From: Thioalkalivibrio thiocyanoxidans ARh2
GTDB taxonomy: Bacteria > Pseudomonadota > Gammaproteobacteria > Ectothiorhodospirales > Ectothiorhodospiraceae
Length of the DNA: 64,000 nt
Direction: 5' to 3'
NCBI RefSeq assembly: GCF_000385215.1
Contig: NZ_ARQK01000055.1
Coordinates: forward strand, 1-64,000
The translations under genes were made by a program, and so were the position numbers. The notes under the pieces are model-generated. The model was given only the letters and a program-made list of their open reading frames with translations, made no database searches and was not told where the DNA came from. Positions 25,515-35,501 of the stretch are shown here, in pieces; the stretch's first letter is position 1; the number at the start of each line of letters is the position of its first letter.

Positions 25515-26660
25515 ATGCACAACGCCGATCGTGGGATTTTCGACCTTCGCCGGGGCCATCCGGTATTGCTGAGCGGTGAACAGTCCAGTGTACTGGTAGC
25601 CGCCGTTGAAGGTCTGACCCCGGTGTTGCTGGATCGTCTGACGCACATGACCGGCGGCCGCCCGCGTCTGATTCTAACGCCCCATCGTGCGTCCGCAATG
25701 GGTTGGCCGCAACCGCTGGCCGAGGGTTGGGAAGGCGTCGCGCTGGAATTTGCGCCCGGGACCGACCCGGAGGCCCTGTTTACCCTGGCCAGTGCCCCGG
25801 AGGCCTCAAACGAGGGGGAACACCCGACCCATGCCCTGGATCAGGCAGACGTGCTTCCGGCTGAGCCGTCGGAAGTGGCGGCGCTGGAGCTGGCCCGTGC
25901 CGGGCGCCTGTTGCCGGCCGTCGTGTCTGCCCGGGTCCCCGAGCCGACGCCCGAGGCCATCCGTTCGGCACTGGCAGACGGGATGTTCCTGGATGTGGAC
26001 GAACACGAGGCACGCGCGGTCGCCCATCACCCGCGGCTGGAACTGGCCTACGTGAGCGAGGCCCCGGTCCCCCTGGCCGATGCTCCGGTAACCCGCTTCA
26101 TGCTCTTTCGGGAGGGGAACGGGATTCTCGAGCATGTGGCGGTCGTCATTGGCGAGCCCAGCGAGTGGCCGGAAGCGGTTCCAGTACGGTTGCATTCGGC
26201 CTGCCTGACAGGCGACTTGTTCGGCAGCCTGCGCTGCGATTGCGGTGATCAGCTGCGGCTTGGCGTGAAGGCCATCAACGAAAGCGGCGGGGGAGTACTG
26301 CTTTACCTGGCGCAGGAAGGGCGCGGTATTGGCCTGGCCAACAAGCTGCGCGCCTACACCATGCAAACAGCCGGGCTGGATACCATCGACTCCGATTGCC
26401 AGCTGGGCTTCGAGGCCGATGGGCGGCGCTACGACGCGGCCGTGGAGATGCTGGAGTTCCTCGGCATCGATACAGTGCGTGTGCTCACCAACAACCCCGC
26501 GAAGATCGAGGCGCTACGCGCCGGGGGTATTCAGGTAGCCGCTCGCGAGCCCGTACACGGGACGCTCAATCCGCACAACCTGCGCTATCTCAGCACCAAG
26601 GCGGATCGCGGCGGCCACTGGCTGCAGGAACTGCTGGCCTCGGAAGCGGAGCGGGGCTGA
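25515..26660 (+). CDS. ribA: GTP cyclohydrolase II with an unusual N-terminal domain
   Basis: 381 residues. The C-terminal half (about 190-370) is a GTP cyclohydrolase II. The zinc cysteines are C230, C241 and C243 in HSACLTGDLFGSLRCDCG, followed by LLYLAQEGRGIGLANKL and the TNNPAKIEAL block. It opens GTP in the first step of riboflavin synthesis. The N-terminal about 180 residues faintly resemble the RibB (dihydroxybutanone phosphate synthase) layout (GGRPRLILTPHRASAMG), but the acidic RibB catalytic motifs are not visible. It may be a decayed RibB domain. The ATG at 25515 has GGAAGGA upstream. Confidence 0.85.
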   Translation: MHNADRGIFDLRRGHPVLLSGEQSSVLVAAVEGLTPVLLDRLTHMTGGRPRLILTPHRASAMGWPQPLAEGWEGVALEFAPGTDPEALFTLASAPEASNEGEHPTHALDQADVLPAEPSEVAALELARAGRLLPAVVSARVPEPTPEAIRSALADGMFLDVDEHEARAVAHHPRLELAYVSEAPVPLADAPVTRFMLFREGNGILEHVAVVIGEPSEWPEAVPVRLHSACLTGDLFGSLRCDCGDQLRLGVKAINESGGGVLLYLAQEGRGIGLANKLRAYTMQTAGLDTIDSDCQLGFEADGRRYDAAVEMLEFLGIDTVRVLTNNPAKIEALRAGGIQVAAREPVHGTLNPHNLRYLSTKADRGGHWLQELLASEAERG

Positions 26661-26698
26661 CTCGGGCTCCTGCCTGCGAGGGGAGCCAGCGCTATACG

Positions 26699-28132
26699 TC
26701 AGATCAGGTTCAGGTCGCTGCGCGCCCGCACGATCTTGCGCAGGGCAATCAGATAGGCTGCCGTGCGGTAATCCAGTACCGCCCCATTGCTTTCCACCTC
26801 GCGGGTCTCGTGCATCTCGCTGAAGGCCTCGCGCATGGTGTCGTCGAGGCCGGAGCGCACCAGGTCGATCTCCTCCGCGCCACGCACGATGGACTCGCGG
26901 ATCCAGTCAGGGAGCTGGTGGTCCGTGGACATCTCGATCGCGGTGACCAGATGCTGTCCCTGGGACTGGTCGTAGCGCCGTTCGAGACGGCCGAAGCGCA
27001 TGTGTGCGAGATTGCGCACCCATTCGAAGTACGAGACCACGACCCCGCCGGCGTTGACGAAGACATCGGGCAGGATGGTAATGCCGCGTTCCTGGAGGAT
27101 CCGGTCGGCCTCGAAGGTCACCGGGCCGTTCGCGGCCTCCGCGATCAGGCGGGCCTGGATGTTGGAGGCGTTCTCGCGATGGATCGCGCCCTCGAGCGCG
27201 GCCGGGATCAGGATGTCGCATTCGCGCTCCATGATCCGGTTGCCGTTGCGCTCGAATTCCGCTCCGGCGAAGCCCTCCATGGTCCCGGAGCGGCGTACAT
27301 AGTCGTTCAGGGCATCGACATCGATGCCATCCTCGCTGTAGACCCCGCCATCACTCTTGATCACGCCGACGATCTTCGCGTGGTCGTCGTTCTGCAGGAA
27401 GTGTGCGGCGTGATAGCCGACATTGCCGAAGCCCTGCACGATGATGCGCTGGTCGCCGAGGCCGCCTTCCAGCCCCGCCTCGCGCGCGGCGTTGCCCTCG
27501 CGGAAGAAGGCCTGCAGGGCGTACTGCACGCCCCGCCCGGTGGCCTCCAGACGACCGCGCATGCCGCCCAGGTCGATTGGCTTGCCGGTCACGGCTGCGC
27601 CATGGTTGACGTCTTCCGGGTGACGGTCGCGATAGGTCTCCATGATCCAGGCCATCTCGCGCTGCGAGGTTCCGACGTCCGGGGCTGGCACGTTCTGCGA
27701 GGGACTGATGTAGTCGCGCTGGATCAGTTCGTGGGCGAAACGGCGGGTGATCCGCTCCATCTCCCACTCGTCATATTTGCGCGGGTCGATGCGCAGCCCG
27801 CCCTTGGAACCCCCGAACGGGATGTCCACGATCGCGCACTTGTAGGTCATCAGGGCGGCCAGGGCCTCGGCGTGTTCCTGGTCCATGGTGGGGGAGAACC
27901 GCAGCCCTCCCTTGGACGGGAGGCGGTGGGCGGAGTGCACGGCACGCCAGCCGGTAAACACCTCGATGCGGTCGCGAAAGCGGATCGGAAAACTTACCTG
28001 GATCACCGAGTCACAGGCCTTGATCGCCTCCATCGCACCTTCGGGCAGTTCGAGGAAGTGCATGGCGCGATCGACCATGTGTGAGACACTGTCCAGAAAG
28101 GTTTCCGGCGTTTCGTTTTCCGACATGGGCAT
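26699..28132 (-). CDS. Glu/Leu/Phe/Val-family dehydrogenase, probably glutamate dehydrogenase
   Basis: 477 residues. The substrate domain holds KGGLRFSPTMDQEHAEALA, then MTYKCAIVDIPFGGSKGGLR, with the catalytic lysine in the first block region and aspartate in PAPDVGT near 155. The NAD-binding Rossmann domain has VQGFGNVGYHAA near 245. Overall it fits glutamate dehydrogenase of the hexameric class, which interconverts glutamate and 2-oxoglutarate; NAD or NADP use cannot be read with confidence. AAGGA precedes the first ATG (28132), and ATG 28126 is an alternative. It is divergent from dusA. Confidence 0.88.
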   Translation of the reverse strand: MPMSENETPETFLDSVSHMVDRAMHFLELPEGAMEAIKACDSVIQVSFPIRFRDRIEVFTGWRAVHSAHRLPSKGGLRFSPTMDQEHAEALAALMTYKCAIVDIPFGGSKGGLRIDPRKYDEWEMERITRRFAHELIQRDYISPSQNVPAPDVGTSQREMAWIMETYRDRHPEDVNHGAAVTGKPIDLGGMRGRLEATGRGVQYALQAFFREGNAAREAGLEGGLGDQRIIVQGFGNVGYHAAHFLQNDDHAKIVGVIKSDGGVYSEDGIDVDALNDYVRRSGTMEGFAGAEFERNGNRIMERECDILIPAALEGAIHRENASNIQARLIAEAANGPVTFEADRILQERGITILPDVFVNAGGVVVSYFEWVRNLAHMRFGRLERRYDQSQGQHLVTAIEMSTDHQLPDWIRESIVRGAEEIDLVRSGLDDTMREAFSEMHETREVESNGAVLDYRTAAYLIALRKIVRARSDLNLI

Positions 28133-28150
28133 TTATTCCTTGGCATTCCG

Positions 28151-28177
28151 GGCGCCACCCGCCGGGCGGGTGGCGCC
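28151..28177. promoter_or_regulatory. Strong hairpin ending at the dusA start codon
   Basis: An 11 bp perfect GC stem (GGCGCCACCCG at 28151-28161 and CGGGTGGCGCC at 28167-28177) with a five-base loop. It sits in the 45-base gap between the divergent dehydrogenase and dusA genes, and the last paired base touches the proposed GTG start of dusA. It has no T run, so it is not a typical terminator. It could block ribosome access or be an operator. A later dusA start would place it in the leader. Confidence 0.6.
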
Positions 28178-29167
28178 GTGACTGAATCGTTGCGTATTCC
28201 CGATCCACGTTTTTCGGTGGCGCCGATGATGGACTGGACCGACTCCTGGTGTCGGCGTTTCCATCGGCTTCTGACCCGGCGCGCGCTGTTATACACCGAA
28301 ATGGTACACGCCAACGCGGTGATCCACGGCGATCGCGACCGGCTGCTGGGCCATGTCCCGGCGGAACACCCGCTGGCGCTGCAGCTGGGCGGATCTGATC
28401 CCGCCACTCTCGCTCAGGCTGCACGCATCGCGGAAGAACGCGGCTTTGACGAGATCAACCTGAACGTGGGCTGTCCCTCCGACCGCGTGCAGTCGGGCAC
28501 GTTCGGCGCCTGCCTGATGGCGCAGCCGCAGCGGGTGGCCGAAATGGTGCGTGCGATGCAGGATGCCGTCGCGGTTCCGGTAACGGTCAAGCATCGGATC
28601 GGGATCGATGACCAGGATTCGGAGGCCGATCTGCGCGCGTTTGTCGAGACCGTTGCGCGGGGCGGCTGCCGGCATTTCATCGTGCATGCGCGCAAGGCGT
28701 GGCTGCAAGGCTTGAGCCCCAGGGACAACCGCGATGTTCCGCCTCTGGACTACGAGCGCGTGTTCCGACTGAAAGCGGAGTTTCCGGAACTGACTATCGT
28801 GCTGAATGGCGGTCTGGACGATGTCCGCGCCGCGCGCAGCTATCTCGATCGGGTGGACGGGGTGATGTTCGGGCGGCTGGCCTACCATCAGCCGTGGGTG
28901 CTGTCCGAGGTCGACCGGCTGTACTTCGACGTGCCCGGCCAGGTGACGCGCGAGGCCGTGCTGCAGGGTCTGATCGACATGGCGCGCGACATGCACGCCG
29001 AGCGGATCCCGCTGGCGCGGCTGACCCGGCATGTGCTGGGGCTGTTTCACGGCGAGCCGGGGGCGCGCCAGTGGCGGCGCATCCTGACCGAGGGTGCACA
29101 CCGGTCGGATGCTGGCCCGGAGCTAATAGAGCGCGCGGCGGAGCCCTGCCTGCGCGCCTGTGCCTGA
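28178..29167 (+). CDS. dusA: tRNA dihydrouridine synthase A
   Basis: A 329-residue FMN enzyme reducing U20/U20a in tRNA. The N-terminus has FSVAPMMDWTDSWCRRF, and the catalytic Cys99 sits in NLNVGCPSDRVQSG. FMN-phosphate motifs include KHRIGIDDQDS, HARKAWLQGLSP and LNGGLDD, all of the DusA subtype. The start is GTG 28178 or possibly TTG 28190; no clear Shine-Dalgarno precedes it because a hairpin lies there. It is convergent with roxA. Confidence 0.95.
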   Translation: MTESLRIPDPRFSVAPMMDWTDSWCRRFHRLLTRRALLYTEMVHANAVIHGDRDRLLGHVPAEHPLALQLGGSDPATLAQAARIAEERGFDEINLNVGCPSDRVQSGTFGACLMAQPQRVAEMVRAMQDAVAVPVTVKHRIGIDDQDSEADLRAFVETVARGGCRHFIVHARKAWLQGLSPRDNRDVPPLDYERVFRLKAEFPELTIVLNGGLDDVRAARSYLDRVDGVMFGRLAYHQPWVLSEVDRLYFDVPGQVTREAVLQGLIDMARDMHAERIPLARLTRHVLGLFHGEPGARQWRRILTEGAHRSDAGPELIERAAEPCLRACA

Positions 29168-29177
29168 TTACAGGGGC

Positions 29178-30356
29178 CTAAGTGTCGGGAACTAAGGTCT
29201 GGGTTGGGTCTTCAGCGGGCTCCAGCCAGCCTTCCTCCAGTCCGTCGCGAAGCATCTCGTGAATCGCCGGCCAATGGCGCTCCCACTGCTCCGGATCGAG
29301 GGTCTCCGTCGCGCACAGCCGCTCCAGTTCCTCCGGCGAAAGCTCGTGCGCCGAATAGCTGTGGCCGGCGACGCAGAGGACCGGCCCTGCCGGTGTCCCC
29401 AGCCAGTGGCGTCGAACGCCCGGGTGAATACGGCACGCCCTCGCTGCGGCGACCGGATCACCGGGTTGCAGTTCGACGTTCGCCGCCGGCCGGCTCAGGA
29501 AGCGCCCGAGGAAGGCATCCAGTTCCGTATCGTCGGCGGCGAGCATATCGCGCAGGATACCGCGCAGGCGGGTACGGTCGTGTACCGGGAGTTCGCTTGC
29601 GTATGCGGACGCCGGGCGCTGGGGATCGCTGTATCGGGGCTCTTCGCCGACCCGGTTGGCCCGCTCCTCCAGAAATCCGGTCAGCAGGTCGAGATAGGTG
29701 GGGGCACGAAAGCCGACCGACCAGGTCATGCACCGGTCATCCAATGACAGGCCGTAGTGAGGCAGGTTGGGGGGCAGGTAGAGCAGGTCGCCCGGTTCGA
29801 GCTCCCAGCTCTCGCTTGGATCGAACTCGCGCAGGATCGCCAGAGGCAGGTCGTCGTGGCAGTCCAGCGGCCCGGGTGGCGACTGGATCTGCCAGCGCCG
29901 GCGCCCGGCCGCCTGGAACAGAAAGACATCGTAGGCATCGACATGGGGCCCGACCGAGCCTCCGGGTGCCGCGTAGGAGATCATCAGGTCGTCGCGGCGC
30001 CAGCGCGGGACAAAGTCGAACTGCGCGAGGAAGTCCCGGCCTTCGGGCCAGAACCGCTCGACGTCGCTGACCAGCAGCGTCCAGGCGCGATCGGGCAGGG
30101 AAGCGAAGCGATCTTCTTCGAACGGGCCGTATTCGACCGCCCAGTCGGCTTGGTCGGTCCCGCCGAGCACGAGCCGGGCGCTGGCATCCGGGTCACAGGC
30201 GAGCCCGGCCAGATCGTCGGGCTCGATGGGGTTGGCGAAGCCCGATACCGCGCCGCGTACGAGCAGCGGCTTTTGTTGCCAGTAGTCGCGCAGAAACTCC
30301 GCCGGTGAGAGCCCGCCCAGCAGCTCCAGGCCCTGATTCGGGTCGTGGGCGGGCAC
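29178..30356 (-). CDS. roxA: RoxA-type ribosomal oxygenase (cupin/JmjC, YcfD family)
   Basis: A 392-residue 2-oxoglutarate/Fe(II) oxygenase that in E. coli hydroxylates an arginine of ribosomal protein L16. The iron triad is His138, Asp140 (GPHVDAYD) and His200 (LPPNLPHYG). The characteristic FLRDYWQQKPLLVRGA segment is near 21-36, and a C-terminal winged-helix-like region follows. It lies 3 bases downstream of purB on the same strand, so the two are probably co-transcribed. Confidence 0.93.
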   Translation of the reverse strand: MPAHDPNQGLELLGGLSPAEFLRDYWQQKPLLVRGAVSGFANPIEPDDLAGLACDPDASARLVLGGTDQADWAVEYGPFEEDRFASLPDRAWTLLVSDVERFWPEGRDFLAQFDFVPRWRRDDLMISYAAPGGSVGPHVDAYDVFLFQAAGRRRWQIQSPPGPLDCHDDLPLAILREFDPSESWELEPGDLLYLPPNLPHYGLSLDDRCMTWSVGFRAPTYLDLLTGFLEERANRVGEEPRYSDPQRPASAYASELPVHDRTRLRGILRDMLAADDTELDAFLGRFLSRPAANVELQPGDPVAAARACRIHPGVRRHWLGTPAGPVLCVAGHSYSAHELSPEELERLCATETLDPEQWERHWPAIHEMLRDGLEEGWLEPAEDPTQTLVPDT

Positions 30357-30359
30357 GCC

Positions 30360-31757
<1,398 letters not shown>

Positions 31758-31820
31758 TCAGGTGCATGGGGATGCGCCCATCGGACGGTCGATTGACGCG
31801 GCGCAGTATAATACATCGCC

Positions 31821-32091
31821 AGGGAGACGCCGATGAGTGCCCACGCCCGCGTTGACGCCCCATTTTCTCGAAACAAGGCACTGCCGTGCGGTGCTGTCGT
31901 TGCTCGGGATCAGGCGGCGCAACGGAGGTATCGGGGAAAATGGGGCGTCCACCCATCAAGGGCTCGGCCACTTTTGCGTCCTGCCGGCGTTGCGCCTCGC
32001 TTATGTAGCTCGGCTACACTGCGCTCACCGCGCCTTGTCAGAACGCAACAGTGACTCGAGCGCGGACGTGTGAACTCATCAGCGTCTCCCT
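31821..32091. repeat. Palindromic intergenic element, copy 4 (diverged, structure kept)
   Basis: A 271 bp copy between purB and fumC in the same orientation as copy 1. The ends pair: AGGGAGACGCCGATGAGT on the left against the complement of ACTCATCAGCGTCTCCCT on the right. Arm A has GACGCCCCATTTTC/GAAAATGGGGCGTC at its base where copy 1 has GGTACCCC/GGGGTACC. Arm B has CACTTTTGCG against CGCAACAGTG and the tip GTAGCTCGGCTAC where copy 1 has GTGCAGAATGACTGCAC. Sequence differs on both sides of each stem but pairing is kept. No TA duplication is visible at the ends. A TATAAT at 31807-31812 precedes it. Confidence 0.8.
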
Positions 32092-32115
32092 CGTCCCGAT
32101 CATTTGGAGGAGTGC

Positions 32116-33504
32116 ATGTCGAAGTCCCCGACCCGCCAGGAGCAGGACAGCCTCGGACCGGTGGAAGTCCCCCGGGATGCCCTCTGGGGTGCCCAGACCC
32201 AGCGCGCCATCGACAACTTCCAGATCGCCGGCCGGCCCATGCCCCATGCGTTCATTCGGGCCCTCGCGCTGACCAAGGCGGCCTGCGCGGAGGCCAACCA
32301 GGAAGTGGGCCAGCTCCCCGATGCCGTGGCGAACGCGATTGTGGCCGCTGCAGAGGCGGTCGCCGCGGGCGAGCATGCGGACGCCTTCCCGGTCGACGTC
32401 TATCAGACCGGCTCGGGCACCAGCACCAACATGAACATGAACGAGGTGCTCGCGCGAATCGCTTCAGGTGGCGGCGAGCCGGTTCATCCGAACGATCATG
32501 TGAACCGCTCGCAGAGCTCCAACGACGTGATCCCTACCGCGTTACATGTGTCTGCGGCGCTGGCGCTGGAGCAGGAACTGGTGCCTGCGCTGCGCCACCT
32601 GATTGCCACGATTGCCCGGCGCGAGGGCGAGGTCGGGGCGCTGGTCAAGACCGGGCGCACGCACCTGATGGATGCGATGCCCGTGACGCTGGGGCAGGAA
32701 CTCTCCGGCTGGCGCAGGCAACTGGAACTGGATCTGGATCGCCTGGAGCATACCCGCGCGCGCATTCAGCGTCTGGCCATTGGCGCCACTGCCGTGGGCA
32801 CCGGCATCAATGCACCCGCCGGCTTCGGCGGGCGTGTGGCAGGGCGCCTGGCCGAGCGAACCGGCCTGTCGTTTGTGCATGAGGGCAATGGCTTCGCGGC
32901 GCTGGCCAGTCAGGACAGCGCGGTGGAGCTTTCCGGACAGCTGCGCACGGTTGCCGTCGGGCTCACCAAGATCGCGAACGACCTGCGCTGGATGAACTCG
33001 GGCCCCCTGGCGGGGTTGGGCGAGATTGCCCTTCCGGCCCTGCAACCCGGCAGTTCGATTATGCCGGGCAAGGTCAACCCGGTGATCCCGGAGGCGGTGA
33101 TTATGGCCTCGCAACAGGTGATCGGTCTGGATGCAGCGATCGCGGCCGCCGGCGCCGGGGGTAATTTCCAGCTGAATGTCGGCCTCCCGCTGATTGCCGA
33201 CAACCTGCTGACCCAGATCGGCCTGCTGGCGCGTGCCTCCAACCATCTGGCGGACCGGGCGATCGCGGGCTTTACGGTGAACGAGGACAATCTGCGTGCT
33301 GCGCTGGATCGCAACCCGATCCTGGTGACGGCCCTGAACGCGGAGATCGGCTACGAGTCGGGCGCCCGCATCGCCAAGGAGGCCTATGCCACCGGACGAC
33401 CGATACTGGAGGTCGCGGCGGAGCACACGGATATCCCGCGCGAGCGGCTGCAAGCACTGCTGGATCCGGCGAAGCTGACGGGCCCGGGCGGTGCCGGCGG
33501 ATAG
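32116..33504 (+). CDS. fumC: Class II fumarase
   Basis: A 462-residue fumarate hydratase of the TCA cycle. The signature GSSIMPGKVNPVIPEAV is near 312-328. TGRTHLMDAMPVTLGQE, NRSQSSNDVIPTALH and GSGTSTNMNMNEVLA are all typical. The start is the ATG at 32116 with GGAGGAG four bases upstream; that RBS lies 15 bases past the end of repeat copy 4. It is convergent with the GGDEF-EAL gene, with only 2 bases between stops. Confidence 0.96.
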   Translation: MSKSPTRQEQDSLGPVEVPRDALWGAQTQRAIDNFQIAGRPMPHAFIRALALTKAACAEANQEVGQLPDAVANAIVAAAEAVAAGEHADAFPVDVYQTGSGTSTNMNMNEVLARIASGGGEPVHPNDHVNRSQSSNDVIPTALHVSAALALEQELVPALRHLIATIARREGEVGALVKTGRTHLMDAMPVTLGQELSGWRRQLELDLDRLEHTRARIQRLAIGATAVGTGINAPAGFGGRVAGRLAERTGLSFVHEGNGFAALASQDSAVELSGQLRTVAVGLTKIANDLRWMNSGPLAGLGEIALPALQPGSSIMPGKVNPVIPEAVIMASQQVIGLDAAIAAAGAGGNFQLNVGLPLIADNLLTQIGLLARASNHLADRAIAGFTVNEDNLRAALDRNPILVTALNAEIGYESGARIAKEAYATGRPILEVAAEHTDIPRERLQALLDPAKLTGPGGAGG

Positions 33505-33506
33505 GT

Positions 33507-35456
33507 TTATCCGGCCCGCGGGAGACGCGCCCGGTCCTGCAACAGGGCGTGGAACTCGTTGAATGCCATGGGGTGGGCAAAGAAGTAGCCCTGGGCCTCG
33601 TTGCAGCCGAACTCGCGCAGGATCTCGGCCTGGCGTTCAGTTTCAACGCCTTCCGCGATGATGTTCAGGCCCAGCGTATGCGCCATCTGCACGATGGCCT
33701 GGACGATCTTCGCATCGCCGTCGCTGCGCTCGAGATCCTGGACGAAGGAACGGTCGATCTTGAGGGTGTCCGCCGGGAGTTTCTTGAGCTGAATCAGCGA
33801 AGCATGGCCGGTGCCGAAGTCGTCCACGGCCAGCCGCATGCCGATCTCCCGCAGGCGCTCGAACATGCGGGCGGCACCCTTCGGGTCATCCATGATGGTG
33901 GTTTCGGTCAGTTCCAGCTCGATGCACTCGGGGGCAACGTTCGCGGTCTGCAGGATGGCGTGAAAGTCGCCGGCGAGGTCGGGCTGGCGCAGCTGTCGCG
34001 CGGAGACGTTGACCGCGATGCGGAAGGCCTGATTCCGGGCCGGAGAGGGCAGGCGCTTCAGATCCCGACAGACCTGGCGGAGCACCCATTCCCCAATCGC
34101 CTCGATCAGCGTCATGTCCTCTGCCAACTCGATGAAGTGGCTGGGGGGCAACAGACCGAGTTTCGGATGCTGCCAGCGGATCAGGGCCTCCGCGCCCAGG
34201 ATGTCACCTGTATACAGGTCGACCTTCGGCTGGTAGTGCAGGACCAGCTGGTCTTGCTCGATGGCGGTCCCCAGTTCCTTTTCCAGTTCGAAATGGCGGA
34301 AGGTGCGGGAATTCAGGTCCTGGGTGTAGAAGCGAAAGCCGTTGCGGCCGCGTTGCTTGGCCTCGTACATGGCGGCATCGGCGTTGCTGAGCAGGACATC
34401 GGAGTCTTCCCCGTCGTAGGGAAATACGGCGATTCCGCACGACGCGCTGGTCACCACGGGGTGATCGAAGATCGTGCGTTCTACCGCGGTCGTGCGCACG
34501 ATGTCGGTCACCAGCCGGACACAGCCCTCCAGGCCCTGCAGATCCTCGACCAGGATGCCGAACTCGTCGCCCCCCAGGCGCGACAGGGTTGCGCGCAACG
34601 CGCGCCCCGCGCGGTCACGGCCACGTTCCAGCAGTCTGCCCAGGTCCTGTGCGACCTTGCGGATCAGCTCGTCCCCGGCGCGATGCCCCAGCGAGTCGTT
34701 CAGGCGCTTGAAGTTGTCCAGGTCCAGCAGGATCAACGCAATGTGATGATCGGTGCCCCGATGGCGATCAATCGCCTGTGAGAGCCGGTCGCTGAACAGC
34801 ATCCGGTTGGGCAGGTTGGTCAGGGAGTCGTGCGACTGGTGATGGAGCAGTTCGCGCGACTGGTGTTCGGTAATCCGCTGCAAGGCCTTTTGCCGCCGTT
34901 CCATCATCTGGAACAGGTCCGCGCTCTCCAGCGCATAGGCCGTGTTGAACAGCACCATGGTCAGCGTCGAGAGGGTCATCTCGTGGCGCTGGAGGTCGTT
35001 CTGGCGAAAACGGGCGGCGAACATGCCGCGAATACGGGTTCGGGTCGAGATGACATGGAGCAGCACGCTCTCGCCCTCGAAGTGTGAAGGCAGGCAGACA
35101 GGATGATTCTGGTGCAACGCCCAGGAGAAGGTGCCTTCCCGAATCAGGTCCTCGACCGCATCCGCGAGATCGTATGCATCCTTTTGAGGGTGCTGCTGAT
35201 AGGCGAGATCAAACGAAGACTCGCCGTCGAGGATGTAGACCGCCATGTCGCGGGCCGGCAGCAGACGTCGGATGGATTCCAGACTGCTCTGGATGATCAG
35301 GTCCGGGCTGCGATTGCGGTCGGTGTCGCCAAAGATCGCGGTGGTCGAGGCGAGCACGTCCATCGCGTAGGCGTTTGCCTCCAGCGCTTCCTCGAGGAAG
35401 CGGATGCGCTCGTGCAGCGCATTGACCTCGTCAGGCGTCTTGTAGGAAGGGCTCAT
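33507..35456 (-). CDS. GAF-GGDEF-EAL cyclic-di-GMP signalling protein
   Basis: A 649-residue cytoplasmic protein. A coiled N-terminus (1-30) leads into a GAF-like sensor region (about 45-190) and a helix rich in Gln and His. The GGDEF domain has RLGGDEFGIL near 293, an intact active site for diguanylate cyclase. The EAL domain has GAEALIRWQHP near 420, ETTIM and DDFGTGHASL, with phosphodiesterase residues kept. Both activities look possible. It follows an HDOD gene on the same strand 45 bases away, suggesting one signalling unit. Confidence 0.93.
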   Translation of the reverse strand: MSPSYKTPDEVNALHERIRFLEEALEANAYAMDVLASTTAIFGDTDRNRSPDLIIQSSLESIRRLLPARDMAVYILDGESSFDLAYQQHPQKDAYDLADAVEDLIREGTFSWALHQNHPVCLPSHFEGESVLLHVISTRTRIRGMFAARFRQNDLQRHEMTLSTLTMVLFNTAYALESADLFQMMERRQKALQRITEHQSRELLHHQSHDSLTNLPNRMLFSDRLSQAIDRHRGTDHHIALILLDLDNFKRLNDSLGHRAGDELIRKVAQDLGRLLERGRDRAGRALRATLSRLGGDEFGILVEDLQGLEGCVRLVTDIVRTTAVERTIFDHPVVTSASCGIAVFPYDGEDSDVLLSNADAAMYEAKQRGRNGFRFYTQDLNSRTFRHFELEKELGTAIEQDQLVLHYQPKVDLYTGDILGAEALIRWQHPKLGLLPPSHFIELAEDMTLIEAIGEWVLRQVCRDLKRLPSPARNQAFRIAVNVSARQLRQPDLAGDFHAILQTANVAPECIELELTETTIMDDPKGAARMFERLREIGMRLAVDDFGTGHASLIQLKKLPADTLKIDRSFVQDLERSDGDAKIVQAIVQMAHTLGLNIIAEGVETERQAEILREFGCNEAQGYFFAHPMAFNEFHALLQDRARLPRAG

Positions 35457-35501
35457 GCCGGGTCGTCCTTTACCTGCGTCCGTGCGCTCATCCGTCCCTC
35501 G

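Noticed and set aside
26396-28084. A 562-codon plus-strand frame over the ribA end and the dehydrogenase gene
   Set aside because: It is antisense to a full glutamate dehydrogenase-type protein and has no start signal or recognisable domain.
31833-32073. Short open frames of 73-78 codons inside repeat copy 4
   Set aside because: They are not conserved as protein in copies 1 and 2, where the matching DNA has stops or frame changes. Structure, not coding, is conserved.
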